A stretch of DNA of 64,000 bases, taken from positions 1 through 64,000 of the forward strand of contig CAKOGP040000236.1 in assembly GCA_933822405.4 (NCBI GenBank), in the 5' to 3' direction. A model generated the notes under the pieces. The model was not told the DNA's origin and did no database searches. It was given only the letters and a program-made list of their open reading frames with translations. Position 1 is the stretch's first letter; each line of letters opens with the position of its first letter. Source of the DNA: Cylindrotheca closterium (Eukaryota; Bacillariophyta; Bacillariophyceae; Bacillariales; Bacillariaceae). Made by a program: the position numbers and the translations under genes. This document shows positions 1 through 9,520 of this stretch, piece after piece.

Positions 1-204
1 ACTAGTCTCATCAAACTACTCGGTCGGTGGCGCTCCGATGAAGTTTTTCGGTATCTCCACACACAGTCCGAGCCTTTGATGCAACGCTTGACCGATGTTC
101 TTGTTGATCACGTCGGGCACTAGCGTTCACGTTGGGCACTAGGCCCAATTGGAGTCTGCGAAATCCAAAGCGATTGAGAAGGATGAGCAATCGCACTTTG
201 TATT
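1..204. other. No recognised gene
   Basis: This stretch holds only short open frames without recognisable domains. It precedes the duplicated HA-gene block, whose similarity to the copy near 6740 begins at about position 205. Confidence 0.5.
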
Positions 205-330
205 AAAAACAAGCTAGAAATGGGATCACAATTTCTTTAATTGGCGCATCGTCGGGGAAAATACAAATTATTTCGCCAAGTCTTTCCTACTGCTGACATT
301 GACAGGATTCTAGAGGATAGCTACAGCTAC

Positions 331-801
331 ATGCAGATACCAACGACTCCTTCGCACCTTCTGTTGCCTACGTCTTTTGACCATGACCAAAACAACATGG
401 AAGCACAGCAGCAACATAATTTTGTTTTCTCTTCTTTCATGGATCTCCTCCTGATCCCGAAAAAACTTCCACGAGAAGACCAAGCTGAGGATACTGTAGA
501 AGAAGAAGAGAACAAAGCTGGCATTCGCCTGTTCCAAGAGAAGCAATGGCAAGCTCAATTCCAAAAGCTTGTACAATTCAAGCTTCAACATGGACACTGT
601 TGCGTTCCTCACTCTTATTCAAGGGATCCCACCCTCGCTCGATGGGTCAAGAGACAGAGATACCAATACAAAAAGAAGATGAGCTACAAGGTCGGTGACA
701 CTACGACATCCAGGAGCACGACCCAATCAACTTTTTCGACTCGTCGCATCCAAGAACTCGAAGCTATTGGTTTTGTATGGCATCCGCCTTCGTCCGCGTG
801 A
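331..801 (+). CDS. Helicase-associated (HA) domain protein, truncated copy with lost original start
   Basis: The reading frame is open from 241 to 801 but the first ATG is at 331. The paralogue at 6800-7381 starts at an ATG that has been lost here: the frame before 331 still reads like the paralogue's N-terminus, without the Met-containing segment. One HA domain (Pfam Helicase-associated type) is visible, with GHCCVPHSY, LARWVKRQRYQYKK and RIQELEAIGFVWH. The protein would be 156 residues. The stop TGA at 799-801 sits where the longer homologue at 5256 has a Trp codon opening its second HA domain, so that domain is lost. HA domains without a helicase are common in diatoms and are presumed to bind nucleic acid; the function of this copy is unknown. 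It may be a pseudogene or use the internal Met. Confidence 0.6.
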   Translation: MQIPTTPSHLLLPTSFDHDQNNMEAQQQHNFVFSSFMDLLLIPKKLPREDQAEDTVEEEENKAGIRLFQEKQWQAQFQKLVQFKLQHGHCCVPHSYSRDPTLARWVKRQRYQYKKKMSYKVGDTTTSRSTTQSTFSTRRIQELEAIGFVWHPPSSA

Positions 802-829
802 CATGAGAAACTTGATGAGCTCACTCCTC

Positions 830-1151
830 TGTTAGATAATAAAAGACCCTACGATACTCTGAGACGATCAGTCTTCAGTTGTTCGGCGTAACGTAGTCCT
901 AATACTATGAACCTTAAAGTCGTTAATAAAACATGCTTTAGTTGGGATAAGAGTTTTCGAATGGCCAAAGCAAACTCATGCTTTCGGTCATCTCAAAACT
1001 CTCTACACAGTTTTAAACTACTGTAATTCAATTGTTCATCTTTCGAACAACATCTGCCCATGACTGGTTCTCCATACTCTCACGGTTGATGTATGACGGT
1101 TTAGACTCGTCACTATCTGACTCAGGGGAGTCGTCTGTACGACTTCCAACA
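830..1151 (-). repeat. 3' LTR of the Copia element
   Basis: 322-bp direct repeat of 4263-4584. On the element's own strand it starts TGTTGG and ends AACA. The last ~41 codons of pol, and its stop at 1028-1030, lie inside this LTR. Confidence 0.93.
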
Positions 1152-4100
1152 CGCTCCTTGACTGATTCTTCCTCATCATCCTCTAGTAGAGAATCGATGT
1201 GTTTGTATCCTAAAACCACATCGCGAAACTTTCGAAACAAACTACCTTGCAAAGGTTTGGTGAAAAAATCCGCCAGCATCTTCGCGGTCGGACAGTACAC
1301 CACATCGATTCCCTCGGACAACAATCGATCCTTAATAAAATAAAAACGATTGTCGATGTGTTTCGACCTTTTTCCGGCTGACTTCTTACCGTTCAAAAGG
1401 ATCTTCATAGCGCTCTGATTGTCCTGGTACATAGTGTTCTTTTCCAGTTCAAAACCCTGCTGTTCCAAAAACATCCTAACCCAAATCATGTTTGGCAAAA
1501 AATCGCTCACACCCACGACTTCTCCTTCAGTTGAGCTCTTCACATTAAGCCCCTGTTTCTTACACATGGTCGAAATCACCCCCCAGCCAAAAGAGATGCA
1601 TCCTCCAGTGTGACTTTTGCAATCGTCGTGGATTCCATACGAAACATCCACCCATGCTTGCATTCTTCTGATGTTGTCTCCACCAATGACTCTTGTTAAA
1701 TCTATCGATCCTTTCAGATACTGCAGGACTCTCTTGAGCTTGACCCAATCGTCTTCATCTGGGCATCCTACTCTAGTGCACAAGTATCCGATGGCGGTTT
1801 GAATGTCTAGACGGCATCGTCTTGAGACGTACAAAAGTGACGCTGTTACGCTGTGAAAATTGTCAGCCCTTTCCTTGTTTAAATCTTTCGCAGCTTCTCT
1901 CACATCAAAAAGATAGGCCTTGGCAGGCGAAGTTGCCTCTCTATTGATATCATCCATAAACATATCGATCGCCTTCTGAATGTGTTTCTTCATGCTGATC
2001 TCCACCTTGCCGTCTTTGTATGTTATCTTCATTCCCAAAAACTCGTGCTCTTCGCCGAACTTGTTCGTCATCTTGCCGAACTTGGCTTTCATATGGCTGA
2101 TCTTGTTGTCGTCTACATACCAGCAAATCGTGCATTGCTTTCCATCAATGTCACAGTTGGCGACGCACAGATCGTATGGATTAAGCTTGAAGCCCATATC
2201 CATGAGAGTTTCCGAGTAAAGTTCATACCATAGCATCGAGCTTTTTACGCACCCATATAATGCTCTGTCCAATTGTACGTACAGCACTTTCTTGCCCTTC
2301 ACGACGGTGACAAATTCCCTTAGACTGGGATCAAGATCACAGAAGATATCGACTTCGGGTCCCGAAATGCGCATGATTACTCGATCTTTCATCTTTGCAT
2401 TCAGGTACGCTCCTCTGACGTCGCTGGTGGCCTTAAACCTTCCCTCGATCGCGTCAACAATGCAGGTGATGAAAAGTGAGTCTTGATCCACAGTAGGAGA
2501 AGCTGTCTCATCCTTGGTGTAGATTCCCCGCTGCACTCGACCGTTGAAAACGCTCCTAGCTCTTAGCACTGGATTCTCATCGGTGTGTCCTCTATTGATC
2601 TTTTCCTCAATAAGATTAATCATGTCTCCGGCTCCTTTCTTTTCTTCAAAAGAGATGCCGTCGGGTCCGTCTGCTTTAACTCCGTGGAAAACTTGGAACT
2701 CTAGTAGCTGTGCGAACTCGGCAATTAGCTTCAGTTCTGCTTCTTTGTCGTACTTCTTGATGCCCTGCTTGGCAGACATTTGGGCAAACGCAAGTCCCGT
2801 GGTATATCGCTCCAAAAGGTGAGTCTTTCCGGTGAGCTGGTGTTCCTCCCATGCACAAGTGAAGAAATCCACCTTTTCTTCCTTTTCCAAATCTTCGAAC
2901 CTCTTGTTCAAAAACGAAAAGGAAATATTTTTCCTTTTGGCCTCTTTTTCCTTTTGGCCTTTCTTTTTGTGATCGAACTTTTGCTAGTCTTATTTCTTTT
3001 CTTATTGTGAGCGGCTCTTTTTCTCCTCTGAAAGCTGTTCACTTTTCCCTTTACCTTTCCAGAGGTCTTCTTGATCCCTGTTATTTGCAATGCTGAATAC
3101 TTTTCAGCGGGCTTTCTTTCTCTCTTTCCTCTTCCGAAGTCTTCTCCTTCGTTCGTGTCAAGATGGCCTCCTCTTTGTTCTTTGTCCTCCGGATTACTGG
3201 CTGCCACTACTACTAATTGGTCCCCGTCCTCCTTCTCGTCCACTGTTGCCACGTCCTCTTCGGTATCTCCCAAATTGTCGGCATCAGCTTCATCTTCCGT
3301 TTCATTGTCAGTCACATCCACTTCTGCCGAGAAATCGTCATCTTCGTTTTCATCATTTTCTTCTATCACGTCTTGTGGTTGCTCTTGGTTGCCGTTCTGC
3401 GCTCCTTGATCTTTGACCAGTGCTTCAACTTGCGCTCCTTGAGTTTCCGCTCCTTGCGCTCCTTTAGTTCCCCCCTTGTTCCTCTTGATTGTCCGGTAGT
3501 TCTGTCTCAATTTCATCCGCTCCTGGCAGATCATCCACATCAATAGGTACGAAAGGATGGGTTCAGCATTTGGTAGATTTATGTTGATAGGTTCAGGCAA
3601 GATTAGGGGGTCTTGTGCTGCCTCAGCAGGTGCAGCAATGTCATCCGCGGTGATTGGTTGTCCTGGTTGCCATTCATACTTCAGCATTTTTGATTCTCGA
3701 TACAGCTGCTGTTGTTCAAGTCCGAGTTCTTTCACTCTCTTGATCATCACGTCGTCAATGATAGGCATCGCCATTGTCACTCGCCCATTGATTTCTCTTC
3801 CGGTTTCCAGAGACATGAAGTTGTATCATCCAGTCAGATTTCCTGGGTCCAAAACTATCGCTCCAATGGTCCGACTTTTCATTGTATTCGTTACTTTTTT
3901 CAGTCACATGCAATTGAACATACTCGCCGCACTTGTATTTCAGATGATTGTGGTCAACGTGTGGGAGATTTTCAATAATGTTTCGAGCCGAGAGCTTATT
4001 CGTACTTTGTTCGGCGGATCCAAAAGCGTTGAGAAAAACAACTCCAGTCTTGATGATGGCTCGTACCATCATTCTCGGGTAGCACAAAAATGGCATCGCA

Positions 4101-4262
4101 TGGCATGTTGACCGACTGTCGTTTTTCATGGTCTGAACAGACCTTTCAATCTCGGGGACGTGGTCATCCACTTCACAGCAGACTAGTCGGGCCGGCAAGT
4201 CATCTTTCTCCACCTTTCCAAATTCGTTGTCTGCGTGAATTGTGGTGATTCGGAAACCCTTA
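1028..4262 (-). pseudogene. Copia pol remnant (integrase C-part, reverse transcriptase, RNase H)
   Basis: Going upstream to downstream on the minus strand, 4262-3755 encodes an integrase piece that begins at HADNEF, around the second catalytic Asp, directly abutting the 5' LTR. 3816-2908 encodes the integrase tail (ETGREINGRVTMAMPI) and a long acidic and lysine-rich hinge. 2911-1028 encodes reverse transcriptase with WYVDD and LDRALYGCVKS, then RNase H with KSSTEGE and the Copia-type ending ADFFTKPLQG. Three lesions are visible: a frame change plus in-frame TGA near 3820; a one-base-type frameshift at 2908-2912, where hinge and RT frames meet; and loss of everything upstream of the integrase core. 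The family call (Ty1/Copia) is firm from domain order and motifs. Confidence 0.93.
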
Positions 4263-4584
4263 TGTTAGATAATAAAAGACCCTACGATACTCTGAGACGA
4301 TCAGTCTTCAGTTGTTCGGCGTAACGTAGTCCTAATACCATGAACCTTAAAGTCGTTAATAAAACTTGCTTCAGTTGGGATAAGAGTTTTCGAATGGCCA
4401 AAGCAAACTCATGCTTTCGGTCATCCCAAAACTCTCTACACAGTTTTAAACTACTGTAATTCAATCGTTCATCTTTCGAACAACATCTGCCCATGACTGG
4501 TTCTCCATACTCTCACGGTTGATGAATGACGGTTTAGACTCGTCACTATCTGACTCAGGGGAGTCATCTGTAGGACTTCCAACA
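4263..4584 (-). repeat. 5' LTR of the Copia element
   Basis: 322-bp direct repeat of 830-1151 with 8 mismatches. It joins integrase-coding sequence at 4262 with no recognisable primer-binding site, gag or protease between, so a deletion starts exactly at or very near the LTR edge. Confidence 0.93.
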
Positions 4585-4925
4585 CTCCTCACACAGACTC
4601 ACAACAACAAACTATATAAAGTATTTTTTTGGCTGGTAGGATAAGTACCAGTCGCTAGAAGAAGAGCGTCATAACAAATTATGAATCAAGTAATTGTACT
4701 AGATGCTATTTTAATACTTTCTCCTCCTCTACAGTTGAAGCACCTCCAAGATATGCAACAAGTAAGATCGACTGTGCCGATCCACCGTTTTGCGACATCA
4801 ACTCGGGGATTTCAACTATGCTCGGCATGGTCGTCCGGCAGTTTACCGGTACACTATATGTAGATAGTATTGTACGTGCTTTTTTTAGCCTCCTTCAAGT
4901 TCGAGATCCCATGCCGCCTTCTTTA

Positions 4926-5255
4926 TAATCTATTTCTTTCGAAATCCTTCTCTATATAACGATTGAACAAAATTCCGTAGAATGAATGAATGATACCGGT
5001 ACGGTGAAAAACATAACAAGAGGGTACGATAGTGCGCTTATGGTAGTACAAAAACCCCTCCTGTCAATAGTGAATGGTGACGGGAAATGGTCTTCCAGAT
5101 GGGATCAACTTATTTTGGGCCTAAATCTTCAATTTTCGACACTTAACGTCTTCTGATCAGAGATGCAATCGTACATGGAACACTGGAATCTGCGTGAAGG
5201 TGCGTAAACATCGTTCGCATCTCACAATTGCCTCGTCGTCCACGCAGAATATTTC
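4926..5255. other. Intergenic, upstream of the two-HA-domain gene
   Basis: No gene is seen. It contains one TACCGGTA palindrome (4994-5001) and probably the promoter and 5' UTR of the gene starting at 5256. Confidence 0.5.
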
Positions 5256-6305
5256 ATGCTGTTCATCATGAACTCTACCACTTACAGTGCCAACAACGAT
5301 AAGAAGCTCCCACTGGGAAGCCGAAGCTATTCCAATGCCGCAGATGATAGCGTACTATCGCTTCTGAGAGGCCCGTTGCTGTCATTGGGTCCACGGAGGG
5401 CGGCTTCGTCATCTCACCTTCGTTTCCCTTCTTCCTTTGTGAATCCCTTTGATGATCCAAACATGGAACCTTCGCCTCTCCGGTCACAACAAGAAGGTCC
5501 AAGCACACGCAATTTGCCTCAGATGCAATCACTGTATGATTCGACCTTCTTGGGAGACGATTGCCTACTCTCTTCCATCATGGAACTCCCAAACAAATCC
5601 GATGCTGACGACCTACTAAGCAGTCTTGGTCCCGCCGTTGATCCCACCCCCTCTACTGATAGTGCTATTGACTCCAAAAGAAGCTTGCAAGATTTCGTCT
5701 CTTTTTACAACGACAAGCGCAGCCGTCCTATGAACGCCGTGACTGCTGACAAAGAAGAAAGCACAGCCCGCTTTCGCCCTTACCAAGACAAGCAATGGAG
5801 AGCTCAGTTCCAAAGGCTCATCCAATACAAGATGAAGCACGGACACTGTTGCGTTCCTCATTCCTACAAAGAAGATCCTATGCTTGCGCGATGGGTCAAG
5901 CGACAAAGATACCAATACAAGAAGTTCAAGGATGGTAATCCCTCATCCACCATCACTACTGCTCGCATCCAAGAGCTCGAATCGATTGGCTTTGTGTGGC
6001 ACTCGCATGCTTCTGCGTGGCTAGAAAAGTTCAATGAGCTCAAAGCCTACCAGCAAAAAACGGGTCACTGCAATGTTCCATCGGACTATCCCGAGAATCG
6101 TGCATTGTCCAGTTGGGTCAAGTGCCAACGTCGCCAGTATAAACTGTTCAGCGCTGGTTCTTCTAGTATGACGATAGATCGCTTACAAGCGTTGGAATCC
6201 TTGGGCTTTGTGTTTGAACCGCAACTGGTGTCAACTAGACGAGTGGGTTTGGATATAGTAGATGCGTATCGAGAAGTATCCAGTATTATCAATAATAACT
6301 ATTAA
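5256..6305 (+). CDS. Protein with two helicase-associated (HA) domains
   Basis: Single-exon gene of 349 residues; a second ATG lies four codons in. The N-terminal ~160 residues are low complexity and serine-rich. HA domain 1 (about 170-250) carries RFRPYQDKQWRAQF, GHCCVPHSY and LARWVKRQRYQYKKF. HA domain 2 (about 250-330) carries AWLEKFNELKAYQQKTGHC, CNVPSDYPE, LSSWVKCQRRQYK and LQALESLGFVFEP. No helicase core is present. HA domains occur as single or repeated helical units; in diatoms they form stand-alone families, probably nucleic-acid binding, but no specific role is established. This is the best preserved of the four HA genes in the window and the reference for judging the truncated ones. 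Confidence 0.85.
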   Translation: MLFIMNSTTYSANNDKKLPLGSRSYSNAADDSVLSLLRGPLLSLGPRRAASSSHLRFPSSFVNPFDDPNMEPSPLRSQQEGPSTRNLPQMQSLYDSTFLGDDCLLSSIMELPNKSDADDLLSSLGPAVDPTPSTDSAIDSKRSLQDFVSFYNDKRSRPMNAVTADKEESTARFRPYQDKQWRAQFQRLIQYKMKHGHCCVPHSYKEDPMLARWVKRQRYQYKKFKDGNPSSTITTARIQELESIGFVWHSHASAWLEKFNELKAYQQKTGHCNVPSDYPENRALSSWVKCQRRQYKLFSAGSSSMTIDRLQALESLGFVFEPQLVSTRRVGLDIVDAYREVSSIINNNY

Positions 6306-6739
6306 TATTAATACTAGCTAGTCAACTAATTTATTCACTTACCAGTCCTATAGTATGCACCATCACATTTCAATTTTCATAATCATTACACCTGCTTTGG
6401 GCATTAGGGGGGATCGAGTTTGGTTCCATGCAGGCAAATCCTTGAGTGATACGATTTCGTCAGCACTTCAAAATTCGGCAATCGAACAAGCACAGTTTAC
6501 TGTACCGGTATAGGTACGTGTACACTCCGGTACTGATAGTTGTGAAGGAGCTCGAAAAAGAGAAGCTCCAAAATGATTCTGCTTCGCGTTGGATAATTGT
6601 GCCTTCTTATCGGTGTTCCGTCCAGTCCAAATACAAATAACAAAACCACCAATAAACTTTGTTGCTGACCCATTCCGTGATAGTTTTAAAAGCGTGTCGA
6701 TTCAACTTTTACTATTCTCTCGATCAGAATAAAAGCCAA
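6306..6739. other. Intergenic, before duplicated block B
   Basis: No gene recognised. One TACCGGTA at 6503-6510 and short unrelated open frames. Confidence 0.5.
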
Positions 6740-6792
6740 AAATGGGATAAAAAATTAGCGCATCGTCGGAAAAATTACTCATTGGGGACTTG

Positions 6793-6800
6793 TACCGGTA
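6793..6800. promoter_or_regulatory. TACCGGTA palindrome overlapping a start codon
   Basis: One of at least 13 exact copies of this 8-bp palindrome. Its last A is the A of the HA gene ATG at 6800. Whether it is a protein-binding site or a background sequence bias is unknown. Confidence 0.35.
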
Positions 6801-7381
6801 TGGCTCACAAATTATTCCGCGAAGTGGTTCCCACAATGATCACTACTGCCGACATCGACAAGATTCTAGAGGATAGCTACAACTACATGCAAATACGGAG
6901 TACGCCTCCTTCTCACCATCTGTTGCCCATGTCTTTTGACGATGACCCAAACAACATGGAACCTTTGCCCATGAGGAGCAGACCAGCACAGCGACAACAT
7001 GATTTCGTTCTCTCCTCTTTCATGCTGGAACTACTACTGGTACCGAAACAGCCAGAGAACACCAACCTTCGACGAGAAGACCAATCCGAGGATACTGTAG
7101 AAGAAGAGGAAGAGAAAAAAGCTGGCATTCGCCTGTTCCAAGAGAAGCAATGGCAAGCTCACTTCCAAAAGCTTGAACAATTCAAGCTTCGACATGGACA
7201 CTGTTGCGTTCCTCACTCTTATTCAAGGGATTCCACTCTCGCTAGATGGGTCAAGAGACAGAGATACCAATACAACAAGAAGGTCAACAACAAGCTCGAT
7301 GACACTACGACTTTTTCGACTCGTCGCATCCAAGAACTCGAAGCTATTGGTTTTGTATGGCATCCGCCTTTGTCCGCGTGA
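6800..7381 (+). CDS. Helicase-associated (HA) domain protein, one-domain paralogue
   Basis: The frame is open from 6659, but the first ATG is at 6800, giving 193 residues. The upstream open part is non-ATG and is unlikely to be translated. One HA domain sits at the C-terminal half, with FQEKQWQAHFQKLEQFK, GHCCVPHSYSRD, LARWVKRQRYQYNKK and RIQELEAIGFVWHPP. It is the close paralogue of the copy at 331-801 and keeps the start codon that copy has lost. Both end at the same TGA, where the longer homologue has TGG (Trp) entering a second HA domain, so the nonsense change predates the duplication. Just after the stop the two-domain coding sequence cannot be followed further. Confidence 0.75.
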   Translation: MAHKLFREVVPTMITTADIDKILEDSYNYMQIRSTPPSHHLLPMSFDDDPNNMEPLPMRSRPAQRQHDFVLSSFMLELLLVPKQPENTNLRREDQSEDTVEEEEEKKAGIRLFQEKQWQAHFQKLEQFKLRHGHCCVPHSYSRDSTLARWVKRQRYQYNKKVNNKLDDTTTFSTRRIQELEAIGFVWHPPLSA

Positions 7382-8009
7382 CATGAGAAACTCGATGAGC
7401 TCACAGCACAGACTCACAACAACAAACCATATTTAAAAAAATTTGGCCGGTAGGATAAGTACCAGTCGCTAGAAGAAGAGCGTCATAACAAATTATGAAT
7501 CAAGTAATTGTACTAGTATATGCTATTTTAATACTTTCTCCTCCTCTACAGTTGAAGCACCTCCAAGATATGCAACAAATAAGATCGACTGTGCCGATCC
7601 ACCGATTTGCGACGTCAAATGGGATATTTCAACTGCTTGGCATCATCGTCCGGTAGCGTACACCTACCGGTACACAATAGGCAGTACTGTACCTGGTACG
7701 TGCTGTTGAGCCACATCCCATGCCGCTTTCACATCCGTCAACAAAACAAAAACAATATTTTTCTGAGGGGGGAAGAGAATAATAGCTGCAACGATATTTT
7801 CTCTTGTCCGGAGTTCTACAGTACTGGAACACCCGGCAAATGTTCAGACCGAGTATTTTCGGGACACTGATCGCAAAGTTTGACGTGCTCGTGCCCGGAG
7901 ATATAAAATTATATTTTTCCCTTTAACTATTAATGACATATTATTATGTGATGATTTATCAAATAGGGACTTATGGACACAGATGACCGATTGGTCATTG
8001 TGACTTTTT

Positions 8010-8142
8010 CTGAGTTATAACTCAGATCACAACGGAATCCTGAGTTATAACTCACGGCGTTGAGTTATAACTCAAACGTGTGAGTACGTCTGAGTTATAA
8101 CTCAAACGTGTGAGTTATAACTCAAACGTGTGAGTTACTCAA
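8010..8142. repeat. Left palindromic array, module 1
   Basis: Several copies of the perfect 12-bp palindrome GAGTTATAACTC separated by CAAACGTGT-type cores. The orientation is opposite to the array at 8401-8580. Confidence 0.8.
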
Positions 8143-8394
8143 CTTCCCGTTCATCCAGCAAATCAACGAATTCTTTCCAACCAAAACCCTTTCTTCTGAC
8201 CTTGTCGGTGAGGAAGCGGCTGAAAGTCTCTCTCCTTTCACCTCCTGCCTCGCCGTAGAACTCGTTTTTGTCCCAATGATGTTGCGTGACAAGTTCTTTT
8301 ATAGGGTTTGGATCTGGAAAAGTACAGGACTGTATCTTTTGGTGAAAGTAGTCGTTGGTCCGCCAGCTCGAATTTCCAGCAACGGTTTTGGAAA
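8135..8394 (-). pseudogene. Captured coding-like segment, module 1
   Basis: An open minus-strand frame of about 85 codons ends at the stop 8135-8137, between the two arrays. It has normal protein-like composition, including KELVTQHHWDKNEFYGE and RKGFGWKEFVDLLDERE, but no ATG. An equivalent copy lies at 9033 to about 9297. I do not recognise the family. The most economical reading is a fragment of a host gene exon picked up by the transposon; a domesticated small ORF is possible but lacks a start codon. Confidence 0.45.
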
Positions 8395-8400
8395 GGGAGT

Positions 8401-8580
8401 AAAATCTCACACGTTTGAGTAAAAACTCACACGTTTGAGTAAAAACTCACACGTTTGAGTTATAACTCACACGTTTGAGTTATAACTCACACGTTTGAGT
8501 TATAACTCACACGTTTGAGTAAAAACTCACACGTTTGAGTTATAACTCACACGTTTGAGTTATAACTCAAACGTGTGAGT
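8401..8580. repeat. Right palindromic array, module 1 (nine 20-bp units)
   Basis: Nine consecutive 20-bp units of the form ACTCACACGTTTGAGT plus TATA or AAAA. The first eight have one core orientation and the ninth has the inverted core AAACGTGT. The 16-bp part is a near-palindrome around ACGT. There are no unique spacers, so this is not a CRISPR array. Confidence 0.9.
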
Positions 8581-8908
8581 TATAACTCAAGGATCTCCCA
8601 ACTTCAGGATTCCGTCTATTGATATGATTTGGAATTCGAAGTTTCTTAATGACCCTGCGACCATCAAATGACCCTTTGTTATTTACAGAATTAGGATCAG
8701 GAACACCCGGCAAATGTTCAGACCGAGTATTTTCGGGACACTGATCGCAAAGTTTGACGTGCTCGTGCCCGGAGATATAAAATTATATTTTTAGCTTCGA
8801 AAAATCTATATTATTTCCCTTTAACTATTAATGACATATTATTATGTGATGATTTATCAAATAGGGACTTATGGACACAGATGACCGATTGGTCATTGTG
8901 ACTTTTTC

Positions 8909-9040
8909 TGAGTTATAACTCAGATCACAACGGAATCCTGAGTTATAACTCACGGCGTTGAGTTATAACTCAAACGTGTGAGTACGTCTGAGTTATAACT
9001 CAAACGTGTGAGTTATAACTCAAACGTGTGAGTTACTCAA
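8909..9040. repeat. Left palindromic array, module 2
   Basis: Near-identical copy of the array at 8010-8142. Confidence 0.8.
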
Positions 9041-9300
9041 CTTCCCGTTCATCCAGCAAATCAACGAATTCTTTCCAACCAAAACCCTTTCTTCTGACCT
9101 TGTCGGTGAGGAAGCGGCTGAAAGTCTCTCTCCTTTCACCTCCTGCCTCGCCGTAGAACTCGTTTTTGTCCCAATGATGTTGCGTGACAAGTTCTTTTAT
9201 AGGGTTTGGATCTGGAAAAGTACAGGACTGTATCTTTTGGTGAAAGTAGTCGTTGGTCCGCCAGCTCGAATTTCCAGCAACGGTTTTGGAAAGGGGGAAG

Positions 9301-9520
9301 CTCGCACGTTTGAGTAAAATCTCACACGTTTGAGTAAAAACTCACACGTTTGAGTAAAAACTCACACGTTTGAGTTATAACTCACACGTTTGAGTTATAA
9401 CTCACACGTTTGAGTTATAACTCACACGTTTGAGTAAAAACTCACACGTTTGAGTTATAACTCACACGTTTGAGTTATAACTCACACGTTTGAGTTATAA
9501 CTCAAACGTGTGAGTTATAA
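9301..9520. repeat. Right palindromic array, module 2 (eleven 20-bp units)
   Basis: Ten forward cores and one inverted core, against eight plus one in module 1, so the array has expanded or contracted since the module duplicated. Confidence 0.9.

Larger units (their letters stand above)
830..4584 (-). mobile_element. Degraded Copia-type LTR retrotransposon, internally deleted
   Basis: The element is 3755 bp. Two direct 322-bp repeats (830-1151 and 4263-4584) begin TG and end CA, and ctcctc flanks both sides (824-829 and 4585-4590) as a 6-bp target duplication. The paralogous block B lacks the insertion at the matching site (about 7400-7410), which independently confirms the ends. It is read on the minus strand: 5' LTR at 4263-4584, integrase remnant, acidic hinge, reverse transcriptase, RNase H, 3' LTR. 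The LTRs differ at 8 positions by eye count (about 97.5% identical), so the insertion is not brand new. Gag, protease and the first part of integrase are missing, so it could move only with help, if at all. Confidence 0.95.
205..4925 (+). repeat. Duplicated block A: HA gene plus 3' flank, split by a Copia element
   Basis: Positions 205-829 and 4585-4925 together align with 6740-7720 (block B). The shared sequence covers the start of the HA gene, its stop codon, and a non-coding 3' flank containing the runs ccagtcgctagaagaagagc and caagtaattgtactag. Block A is interrupted at 830-4584 by an LTR retrotransposon that is absent from block B. Part of the 3' flank is also found inverted at 12600-12960. 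This is direct alignment by eye; percent identity was not computed. Confidence 0.85.

Noticed and set aside
3071..3550. Ser/Phe-rich plus-strand ORFs of ~110 codons
   Set aside because: Antisense of the acidic hinge of the Copia polyprotein.
8401..8580. Regular 20-bp repeats suggestive of a CRISPR array
   Set aside because: Units are contiguous with no unique spacers, are palindromic, lie inside a bounded transposon, and the host is eukaryotic.
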